From: Synanceia verrucosa
Taxonomy: Eukaryota > Chordata > Actinopteri > Perciformes > Synanceiidae
NCBI GenBank assembly: GCA_029721515.1
Contig: CM056558.1
Location: forward strand, 11,129,240 to 11,193,239
Direction of reading: 5' to 3'
Length of the DNA stretch: 64,000 nt
The translations under genes and the position numbers were made by a program. The notes under the pieces are model-generated. The model did no database searches, was not told the DNA's origin, and saw only the letters and a program-made list of their open reading frames with translations. How positions within the stretch are numbered: the first letter of the stretch is position 1; every line of letters begins with the position of its first letter. Positions 1 to 12,200 of the stretch are shown in pieces.

Positions 1-79
1 TTTGCTCTGTGCTGTTCATGTCTTGCCAGGACTTCAAGGCCTCTGGTCTGAGAAGGTTATCTACCGTGTCCACAATGGC
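1..79 (-). CDS. adgrl2: adgrl2 exon, partial: GAIN domain, cut by window edge
   Basis: After the acceptor TTGTGTGCTTCGACACAG the frame reads AIVDTVDNLLRPEAL, then KSWQDMNSTEQ (residues 616-641), which is the GAIN helix region of latrophilin-2. It joins the 39-nt exon in phase 0. The exon is cut by base 1 with one base of the next codon present. NST is a possible N-glycosylation site. Confidence 0.93.
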
Positions 80-3000
80 CTGTGTCGAAGCACACAAATA
101 AATACACACACAAACGTAAACAAAGACATTGAGTTACTCAAAAAAAATGTTTTGTAAGCATACATATCTGTGAAATGAATAAAGTATCTATCTATCTATC
201 TATCTATCTATCTACCTGTCTGTCTATCTGTCTATCTGTCTGTCTATACTGTTGGGATTGGGAATGGATGAAATGATGTGCTGAGCAATCACATCTATAA
301 GGCTGAAAATGAATATGATGAAAACATAAAAGCACATTTAGCTTTTGTATATGACAAAATTGATTGATTACAGACATTACAGACAAAACAAGAAAGACAT
401 TTTTGCAATGGTATTGATCATGAAGGAGAAAGAGAAAAGCAGAAGCATCGCTGAACATGGTGCGGATTCAGTTTCTTTTTCAAGGGCGGTGCATCGGGTC
501 AGACACTTGGGGTCACAGCGTATGGAGCGTTTGAGGTCTGTCCAACAGCATGATTTTAAGAAATGACCTCATTAAAGTCAAAGTTCCAAAAGCTGTCCTC
601 AATAAAAACATCTCTAAACTTTTTACTTTTAACTTCTAACCTGCAGTCAACTTGTCCTTAATGATGCAATAAATGCAAATACTTAACTGTACAATAATCC
701 TTAAGTAACCCTGCAAAAAGCACTTAAAATTACAAGGGAATCTGTGCAAAATCAAACAAAAAATAGTTCAATAGTTGGAGACATGGAGACAATTTTCAAG
801 CCTCACACTTTTCTGCCACCTGAACAGAGGATAAATTGGGCGTGGGATCCAGACGACGTTTGAGTTTTCTTCAGGAAATAATCAAATCAATGTGTCTAAT
901 CTGGTAATCAATGCCCGCTATCGCTGGTGGAAAGGTTGTGGGGCAGCTATAGTGATGTTGCGTCAACTATGGCAGATGTCAGATACTGCTGACTCAATGA
1001 TCTCTGTCCCAAATCCTATCATGCTGTCATTAGTAAAATAAGTGCTGTAATTTATCAAATTGAAGCAGCTTCTCCAACAGTGTTGCTTCCTCCAACTTCA
1101 AAACTACATGATAATGAGAAATTTTGGGGAGGAGGCTGGAAAACATACATGCACATATTTTTTCCCTTTTCTCCCTTTCTTTTTATGAATGCATGGCTGT
1201 TGACTGGCTAATTAGCTCGATCCATTTTAATACCCTCCCGAAGGAGATATTTGGATTGAGGGGGATGACTTTGTTGGCAGGTGGAGGACGCTGATCTCCC
1301 TAATGGTTGAGGGCTATATGTGGCCAAAATACTTTGATGTATGAACCCAACCAAATAGCAGTCAACGAAAAAAAAAAAAAAAATGGTCTGGCCCGACTAA
1401 CCCTATTAGACAGAGTTAAAGGTGTGCACAAGGGCCACAATTTTTACTGTTCATGTGGTAAAAAATCAGGTGACAGCCCTTTGGAAAAAAAAAAAAAAAG
1501 AATAAATCCTTTTCCATGCACCTTAGAGGTAAATTGTGCCAGAAACCTTTGCTTTGCTTCTAGAATAAAGTACAAGCGAACTGTTTGACGGAACATCCAG
1601 GAGGGTTTTGTATAAAAGCAACAAAAAAGTGACAAAGGAATGAATCCTTTAGCAAATAAATAATGAGCGAGATGTAAGAGCAGGATGTTTGTTTGAGTTG
1701 GTGGTGTTATGTATCTAGACGTGCAATGTTGAGTAAAACAGAATGAAAAAAAAAAATACACCACCACTATCAAATGCATGGAGGGGTGGGGAAAAAAGAT
1801 ACATCCATGTGATTTAAGAACACATTCTGGGTACAATTGTGTCTGTGGCAATTACTCAAAAAAAAACAACAAAAAAAACGGGAAGCACAGGGAGGAGTAC
1901 ATGACAGTGCAGAGTGTACATGCTGCTGACTGTGGGCTGGGCATAAACAGTAGCACAGTTATAGAGGAGGGGTTGGCAGCAGGCAGAGTGGGGAGAGGCA
2001 TTGCTCCAGTACCTTCATGTATGCCCTGCATGTCCTTTCTCGTTTTTGAAGCTTTTTTATTAGAAAAGAAAAAGAACAGATAAAAAAATGAATTGCACAG
2101 TTCATAAGCCTGAGTAAAGAGCTTTGTAGAAACAAGGCCCTGTCTGAGTGGTCAATATACAAAGTGACTTTTGAATGCAGTGTTGTGCATGTTCATTTTT
2201 TCGGTGAACAGTGAACTGAACGGATCAGTTTTCTAATCATAAACATGAACAGCAGTGGCGCTCCCTCCCACAAGAATGAACGGCACGCACCATTCATGTT
2301 CATTTGAAAACTCTGTTTTTCAGGTTTCATGACACTGTTTATGGCAAACACGATGAAGGTCACTGCGACGGTCCAGTGTGGCTAATGCCGAAGTCAGTGT
2401 TGCAGAGCACTTGGCGGACTTTTATGAACATACATCACAGTGACAGTCCGGTGCCTCGGAGCCAGCCCGGTGCCCGGAGCCTGGTGTCCATGTTGTCGTT
2501 GTAAGGATAATTAGATCTCAACTGACTTACCTGATAAAATAAAGGTTAAATAACATAAACAGAAGTGTTAAGGAGCTACCGGTGCTGTGGTGCAGCTGGT
2601 GAGGAACGGTTAAGAAGCGGTACTATTGAGTGACACTGACTGTTTTATTTTTTTTTAAAAATCTAACAAATGAATGTGAACTAGTTAATTTTTAGGACTG
2701 TGAAAGTTTTTTTTTTCTTTTTTTTTTTTGTTGAACTTTGAACATGAACTAGTTCATTTTCATATGTGTGAACTGAACTTTGAGCTCGTTCTTTTTAAGA
2801 ATGAACTGGCACAACACTGTCTGAATGACTGATCCAGCCACTCCCCTTCTCATGTGCTGCTGACCTGCTTCCTTGGAGGTCCAAGTAAAAACTTGCTTTA
2901 GCTCATATTTATAATATGCTTTATTTTCCCCTCAAGGTCTCCAGACATTTTTGCCTTGTCTGTCTCACAGATTTCCTTGATTTGAAAAGAAAAGGCGGCT

Positions 3001-6000
3001 GCATGTGACAAACAGAACCACTACTGCATTACTTTGGTGAACACTATATCTTCTGCCTGTGTCATTATCGTTAACTCCTGAGTGCAGAATGATGCAGAGA
3101 GAGAGAATTGGTGATTGATGATTTCAGTATTTGTGTTAAATATATTGCCTTAAGTGATACAGGGTAATTTGGTGGATGCGGTTACCTTGTTGAAGCTTCG
3201 CCCAGCAGAATCCTTCTCACTGGGTCTTAGCTCCTGCAGCTGTGCATCCAGGATATCCACCAGCTGCTCCATCAGGCGCACTGAGGAGCTTACGTCCCCT
3301 GCAAAGATGGGGCCTTTGGTGTGCTTGGCTAACTCATTGGCCAAGTTAGCTGCATTTTCACCGCTGCGGATCTGCAGGGGGAAAGAGTGACTAATGTTCA
3401 TACCAATACAAGAAGACAAGACTCAGAGGGTTTCTTTTCTTTACAACCTTGTTTCTGACATTAAATCACACTTGAGTAAATCCAGTTATTAAGAGGGACT
3501 ATAGTGTTTTCTTCATGTAGGAGAAGTTGCCAGGTGGCAGTTTCTGGCAAATGACAAAAACAGGTACACAGCTGCATGCAACTACTAATGAATGTGTATA
3601 CCTGTCATAACTTTATGCTTTATGTTCATTTTTGCTGATTTGTCTGTCATAATTTTCAATTCTTTTGACAGAATTGTAACATTTTCCTTAACTTTGGGAT
3701 CTTTAATGTCATGAAGTCCCAAACACTTCCAAATCTCAGCTACTTGTTTAGAGTGATCAAAACAATGTCATGTGTCATTAAACAATGCAATCAACCTTGT
3801 GACTGATGTTTCCTCATGTCTTTTGGCCTTCGCTCAAGGTTCTATCCTGTTTTGCCATTTGTCCTGCCAAGGCTTTCACCAGAACATCTTGGAATACTAT
3901 CTCCCCCTGTCCTTGACCCTCATGTTGATGCAATAACAAATCAGATATCCACCTCAATCTCATCCAGCTTTGCATTCATGCTCGTAACAAAGACATATTT
4001 CCATTATTTTGATCATCCCTCTCTGTGTTTTTAAGGACAGACATTCCACTAAGAAGGAAAACAGAGTGGCAGAGCTTGTACAAACCTTCTGAGCTACTTG
4101 GTTGACCCAGTGGGAGGTGCAGTTGCTGAGATCAGGGCCCTTCGGGTGCCAGGCCCCAGTGGAGAGGACACATAAATATGAGGCTGTGCCTGACAAGATA
4201 AACAAGAAAAGAAGAGTCAAGTTCAATCAGATCAAATTAAGTTCAATTTTGTGCGGAAGCCCTTTACAGTGCAACAAAGAACAAGGACAAAAAAATAAAA
4301 ATAAGAAAACACATCTACAAATTCAGATATTTCATTCAATATGAAGCCAGCGAATGTCTGTGTGCACAGGAATATCAGCCCCGATGGATATTTGTTTTTT
4401 CACTGTGGTAATCTGGTTTATATACTGTCAAAGGACAACATTATTGGACACATTAAACTCCAAACATGTGAAGACATCAATTTTGTTTCAGCAAAATCAT
4501 GTTTTTGCTTCAAAGTGACAACATTTCTTTCCCAATCCTAATTATTCCAGCTCCTGATGAACTCTGAGCGCTAACATGATTTCACACACAATCAAATAAG
4601 GGATGCACGTCTCCGTGCAGGCTGCAGAAGATACAGCTGAGTCTGCTTCTCTGCAACACAGCCGCTACAAATTGCTAAATCAGGTTTCAACCCAGAATGG
4701 CACAGCTAAAACCTAACAACATTATTTTCACTGATTCCCTGAACACCAACTTCAGACAATGCTCTTTACAGATAAAAAGTTGGATGCAATGTTGTCAGAC
4801 AGACCTAACAAACTCTGGAATATTCTCTTGGGATGCCTTGGGACATACTGAAAGCAGCAAGAAGACTCGGCCCTGAGGTGAGAGGGAGCCCTGTTTACCT
4901 CGTGTTCCCTTGGGGCAAGGTCGCTCCACCAGCATGCCCCTCTGGGTCTGAGGCCACATTATGTCTCTTTTCTCAGTGGCCTCACAGAAGCGCTCGGGTA
5001 ACGGGAAGGACTCGAGGGGTGGAGGGGAAGTAGTTTGTGGAATCACAGGAGGCAGCTTGGGCGCTCCCCTGCTGCCCTCCTTGAGCCCTGTTGTGGTGGT
5101 AGTGTTGGCCACACCCCAGTGCACTGTGGTTGTTGTGGTGGTGGTGGTTGTAGTTTTCGGAGGCTGAGAGGACGTGGTGACTTCTGATAGTGGGGGAGCT
5201 GTGAAGAAACAGAGGGTACAGAAGCATTATGTTTAATGCAGTTATGAAATGGTGTGCAGCCAAATGAGGAAAACATGATTCTCTCTCGGACATATATTTA
5301 ATATCAGTCTTCATGATAACATGATGCAGTGCTGTGGATTAAAACCACAACCAAATGGAAGTTTGACTTTCAGTTGCAGTGTGAGGTCAGCTAATTAGCG
5401 TGGCACCCCTGGGATGCATAATATAGACTATTTTGCTAAGAATACTTTAGCAGGTATTAAAACCTTGACATTCCAATGGGCAGATGCCCTCAAATACCTC
5501 TAAACCTTAACCATGTCACCTGAAACTATCATTACAAATTTTGTAAGCATGTTCAACAATATAATGCTTATACATAAGTGTCCTGTTGTGTAAATTGCTG
5601 TTAAGCGCTTTGTGCAACAAGCGTTATTTACATACACGTTGACTATGGCTTATCCAAGGCACTCAGTCTGCAGTGAACAAGACAATAATTACAGTAACAT
5701 CCTCCAGTCTGGCAATCATTCCTGTCTGGGAGATTTTGTGGCATGGCTGATTAAATTTCACGAACACAGAACCTGTATATGCAGCCATGGCGTCTGAACA
5801 TTCATTTTACAGTTGTTTCTTTGCTACAACTCATACTTGGATAAAGCAGCTGTGCAGTAACTCATGCAGTGCCTGGGGCAAATACAATATGTTTCAGTCT
5901 CGGAAAAGGAGAAAATAGTGTACTCTTTACATTTAACATGAGCCACAAAGGTAAAAACTATGAAGATATGTGATACACCAGAGAAGTGTAATTACATTTC

Positions 6001-6729
6001 ATAAAAGTTGAACATAAGGGAGATGAAATAATAAGCACCAACTATTTGATAGAAATCAGCTCCACATCTCCAAGTACACAAAGAAAACGTGACCCCTTTG
6101 GAGAAAATGTGTTGGTTTAATTTAGGGATAAGCTATCAGCCGAAAAGAGCTCTGATTGGAATGCAATGTGCACACCGAATGTAATCGCATTTGAGTACTT
6201 TGATTTCTTCCATTAGGTTGCCTGTAGAACATCCAGAGAATGTAAAGAGGTGCTGTTACACTGCTTGAGCTGAACACAGTTGCTTTCAGTGTTACAAACC
6301 GATTATGACAAGATTAAAGAGACAGAGAGTGAAGTCAGGAGTCAGAAACTGGACAGGGAATATATATATATATATATATATACAGAGAAGATAGTGGTGG
6401 AGAATAAGCACACTTCGAAGATGATGACAGGAAAATTCAGAGACAAGGCTAAGCTGGAGACAGTTTCTGTCTTCCAGTGGATTGGAGGAGAGGCAGCCAG
6501 ACCCCAGGCAGCAACACCTCCATATATATATCTGTTGCCTCCATTATATAATAGATAATGGTTCTTGCTGATAGCAACCCCCCCCCCAACCCCCTCCCCA
6601 AGCTAGGCTGAAGGGAAATCACCTTTGAGGCTGGCTGCTACCTGTGGCGAATTAGGCTCTATTGACCAGAGGAGACGACTTTGTGTGCTACCTCCTGTTG
6701 GGGTCTTTAGAACTCAACACACACATACA

Positions 6730-6769
<40 letters not shown>

Positions 6770-9188
6770 GGTATACACAGCTGACTGGGTGTTTTGACAC
6801 TGGGATGAAGGCAGATTTGGCTGGCTGGCTTCACCTCAGCCTCCTCGGCTTTGCCCCTGTCCCTCCTCCTCTACCTGTATCCTTTTTACTCAACACAATT
6901 GAATGTGAAAGTGAAATTCTTTGCTGCACGTCCTGTCACAGTGGTTGAAAGACAACCTGTGCTTAGTTCCTTTCAGCAACAGCACTGAACTGGCTGGGTG
7001 AAATGTCTCTATTCTATGCACCAATATCCTTTTACTGAAACCACATTCGAGACTGATGATTCCCACAAAGATGGATGTATTATGTAAAAAAAAAAATTCT
7101 GGTTGGTCTAAAGAAAAAAAAAATAAATAAGTATGTGTGGACATAGTGTATAAATAATCATTGTTTCTTTTGAAATATCTGGGTCTGGATTGGCAATCTT
7201 CCAGAAGATTCACAAGAATATGTGGGGGGCTTTTATAGATTTTTAGATTTCAAAAAGTATGAAAGATGATAAGATCCTAGTCTCCATGGATGGGGAGTTA
7301 AGAATGCAGACAGAAATAAAATGAAAATGAATCGCTGCTCGACAGCATACAGCCAATAAATCAAAAAGGCATCTGCTGTAATTCAAGCGCATTCCTTTAG
7401 CATGTCAACTAACAACTGTATCTTGTCGACACCCCTCACTCATGAGGGCTGCTGCACACTCCAGTTACAACAAGTTTGCATGTATTTTGTTGCCACCTGC
7501 GATCAGTGAGAGTAATTAATATTAGGCTTGATTTTTACGAGGCTAGAACAAATGCTTTTGACACTCCTAAGTTGTTCCGGTGGAGACGGATTGCCCCAAT
7601 GCAAACTGGAAGGATTTGGCAGTGGGAAAGTAATGCGGGGTGGATTTGTTGGGCCAATGTTTGTGCTGCATGAGACATAGAAAACTGTGCTGGCTTCACT
7701 AAAAAAAATGTTTTTTCTCAGAGTAAGCGCCGTCATAAAATACAGCTATAAAGAGCTTCATTAACAAGAAATATTCTGAAAAGGACACAAGTAAAAGGGC
7801 TAAAATAATCCTGTTGAGAGTTTCATTTCATGTCTATGATAAAAACTAAGCCTCTTTTCCTGTGTGAAATGTGAATGTAGACTACACTTCCAACTAGGAA
7901 ATCATTAGTCATCTTATTACCTTTATGCCACAGTTTGGTTTAATTTGATACAAATTAGAGCTGGACACTGCTCACAGGTAGTCACCTCTATACAGAGATG
8001 TTGAAGTGGATAAGTTGACAGCCACTGTGAGAGATGGGTATTGATTGTTGTTGGTAGTCCAGGAGCAGCCTTCTCTATACCTGTTATGATTCATAACATG
8101 GAGTAAACAGTTCTCTTTTCCACCGCTGCGATGCATACCTCAAACCACAGAATGCCTTACCCGTGTGATATTCCTTTGATTATGACAAAAGAAGCAAATC
8201 CCATGTTTAGGCTATACAGGGTCCTTGATTATTATGTTTCTGCTGCACTCAGCCCAAGGGGAACCTTCAATTAGCTGTCACAGAGTGTGAGCGCATGGAG
8301 TGATATTCTCCAAAGCACCGGCAATAGTCGGGACAGACTTATTCATAACCTCTTTTGTGCGATTCAACGCCCACACATTGTTGTGCTTGAATGTATCTCT
8401 GTGGTTCTGTTATTACTGTTGGGGTTATGGGTCTGGGATTGATGAGAGACCATGAGAGAGGAATTCAGGAGAGGAAAAGGCAAGAGGAGCACGGTTTGCC
8501 AAATGTTGTCAGAGCATATGTATATATGTAAGCACACATGCACGCACACACACACAACACCCACACACGGAACGTCTGAGCGCACACACGTATGGAAACC
8601 AAATGAGACTTTACCACAGGAGTCATGCCAGGGTGACAAATGAAAACCAACAGCGTGTGTGTCTTTTATATTAAGCTTAATGGCTTCACTTTCAGTAGGC
8701 ACTGCATGGTTGTTCATCAGGGTAATGTTTCATACACATTACCAGGTGCTGTTTATCTTGTGAGGGAGGGAGAAAAGGGCACACATTTAGCATTTGTTTC
8801 AACAATTTGCAAGTTACAAGAATAATTTGATCTCCCTTGCTCTGTCATGGAATAATCCCATAATGATGTGAAGCGAGGTTACTCAGGACATATTTGTTTC
8901 CATCTTTTAGGAGACTTTCTTCTTGCTAAGGTAAAATAATTGTGTCTTCTACACTGCAAAATGTGGCTCCTGTGTGGAAATCACGTTCTAATTAAAGAGC
9001 AAAAGGTAACAAGTCAGTCAAATAATTCTAAGTTTGTTTCTGCCTTCAGAAGGGGGCCTCGCTCAAGGGACTGAGAGAATCTAGTGGATAGGAAATAAAT
9101 GAATAAACCATCAACTTTCAGGTCAGTCAGCGCAGAGTGTAGGTTAATTGAAATAAGGTGCTGAACTGCAAAAAAACCCAAAAAAAAC

Positions 9189-9252
<64 letters not shown>

Positions 9253-12200
9253 AAATTATTTCCTCTGCTAATGCAGCCACTGAAATATATCAAACGTGTC
9301 TTAGTTCTCTCTGGATGCAGCCTCGCTTCTGAGTTCGTAAGGAAATAGAGGCTGTTCTTAAGTATGAAATAGTGTGATGATTTATAATACGTTTGTGATG
9401 CATTTTGATATCTACCAATAATAACAATAATACACAAAGGAAATTGGATTACACGTCTTTCACTCTGCGCTGCATTTGTAACTGTGGAGGAGAACACGGC
9501 ACATGATTGCTTGTGTGCCAGCAGTAAATATGAAGAAAGCTGAGTGAAAATTCGTGTAATTTCCCACGAGTCATGCCTGTGAGGGTGTGTACAGTATACA
9601 CCCATGTCTTAGGGAACAAAACCTAATAGAAGGATTATGTTATTTACTGCTGTCTGCAATATTTCTCTTTCCCACAGTATAAACACATTGATTCATATGG
9701 ACAAAGACAGGCAGACAGGCATGCAGTGTACACTCCAACACACGCGCACACGCAAGCACAGTTATAAACACATGTACACATTCATATACACCCTCACACA
9801 CAGAATGGCACCAAAGTATAGAGAACAGACGCAGCAGCTGCCAGACAACAGCCAGCTTTTTTCCTCCTTGCAGCTTTCTCTGTACCGTACGTGCCTCAAA
9901 TTTCAAGCATTAACTCCAAGTCTGCCGAGAAGACTGATATTTAATGCCGTGCGCGCAAGAGGATGTCTATTTTAGATGTCTGCATAGACAGACACATACG
10001 GATACACACATCGAAGCATGCAAGCACACATGCACATTAACGCAACACTGCAACACAAAAAGCATGAATTTCCACAGCTGAGAGAACACACATAGACACA
10101 ATAATCAGCCCTGTGTGAAATAAATCTCCTCAAAGGCATGTGTCAGGCAGTGATGGGGACCATTGTGATGTCTGAGTAATAATTCTTTTAATACGCCTTG
10201 TTTCGCAGTTAGACTGTAATCAAACAAGAGACTATGGATCCCCTCGGCTATAGGGATCAGTGTAGCTACAGTATAGTCACACCCATCCTTGCTTTTTATG
10301 TAAAATATCTCTTAGTGACAGTCTAAACCGGGTTTGCTGTTGCCCACAAACTTGTACGCTATCAGCGAGGATCATTTGGCCACACTGTTTACAGTAGTTT
10401 AACGTCAGAGGGTAAGACTTTCCAGAAGTGGTAACTAGCAGCTTGGGAATACAAGAAAATATTATCTTAAGGTGTGCTTTTGGATAAAGGGTGAAAAGTC
10501 CCTCCCTGTCTGGTAACAATTGGCCCTTGTGTTTTACGAGGAGCGGCAGTGGTTTTGATCAAATTTCAGAAGAAACAGGTGACCTCCTGACCTCATATGC
10601 TGAGGTCTGCCACCAGGCACCGGTGCTTAGGCATTATCCCACAATGTAATATCAGAGACGTTGTGAACAAGACTGTAAATCCCTATCGTGGGATTCCCCC
10701 CCTTTTTTTATCGCCCCAGTTAAATTCACCCTTATATCGTAACAAAGAAAGAGACCTTTGGGTCAGGATGTAGACAGAATAACGCCACAATGTGCCGTAA
10801 AAAATGCTACATGGGAGGAATAAAGAATAGACACTGGCATATAGGGAGATCCTGTCGTCCAGCAGAAATGAAGGACAATTTTAGCTTAAGATACACTCCC
10901 CAACAGTGCCCTAACATCACAAATATTCCTCCCAGCAAACAGAGAGCACAGTTCAAATCAGTAAGATGCCTGTTCGATTCAGGGGTGCCTTTAGGTGCTG
11001 CAGCGTCTTGAGGGATTTTTTGTCAGTGCTAAGAACACAGGTTTAAGGCTGTTGGTCATTTTAGGGGTTATTTTTTGTTTCCTTTTCATTTGTTTGTTTG
11101 GTCTGGTCCTGGTTGACTGGGCTTGTGTAATCAGTCAACATCAGTGTGATCCCGACAACAGTCAATAAGTTTATGTCACGAGTGAATATGAAAAAAAAGA
11201 AAAAAAAAAACAGGAGGAGGTTGTTTATCACAAAAACTTTCACTCAAAGAGGTAGTTTACAACAGTTGCAGGATCTGGATCAATCAAAAAAGTGAGCAAT
11301 CACAAACTACTGCACAAAAGTGTCATGCAATGTTGTTCAATGGAATAACGTCACACTGTTAAATAAACTGTTCCTAATGGATAAATACTTGTGAATGGCA
11401 ACACTGGATTGTGTGTGATCTTCATGTGTGTGAAGGCCGTCTTCATCCTGTTGTTGTGTAAGCATGTACTGTTTCCCAGAAGGCACAGCTAAGGATTTAC
11501 TCAAATCCTGTCATTTACTGTGCACAGCTCTTTATCCTGACTTCAGGAGAGTGAAGCCAAATAGACGCCTATATTATGTGTAGACATGCATGCACACAAA
11601 TGCAAATATCTTATTGAAGGAACAGTTCATGGATGCTCATGAAGGAAGCAGACTAGACACTTCAAGTCTACAGGGAGTCTGCAGATAGAGGAAGGGTAAA
11701 AGAAAAGTCATAAAAAGAGAAAAAGAGAGACAGACAGAAACGGCAAAATTGAATGCAATGGAGGGATAATGAAAGTGAGAGACAATCAGATGGACATAGA
11801 AAGTAACAAGGACAATGTGACAGGACAGAAAAACAAAAACAAAAAGGGTGATTTTCCACATCAATACAGTCTCCTTTCACACCGCTGTGTTCACTTGGGC
11901 AGCTGACAGGAGGTTGTTGTCAAGGCAAACAAACAAACTGACCATTTTTAACACATCCTGATCTCTGCACCACTGGTGAGCATGTAGGAGGAAGGAGTCT
12001 CTGTCATTTTATGTGAGCACCTCAGATGTGCAGTGAGGACTTGATGTTGACGTGTAAAGTATCCAACCTTGCCTCCTCTCTTTCACTTTTCCCTGCTTTC
12101 TCTCTAAATGTTGCCATGCGCAGGTTGACCTCTGTGTAAGCACCAGAGACGACAGGAATGAATCATAGCGGCGCTTATTAGTGAGCCGTATATTCATCAG

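Noticed and set aside
9637..9975. 112-codon plus-strand frame rich in His, Thr and Arg
   Set aside because: Produced by a CA-rich tract; no motif.
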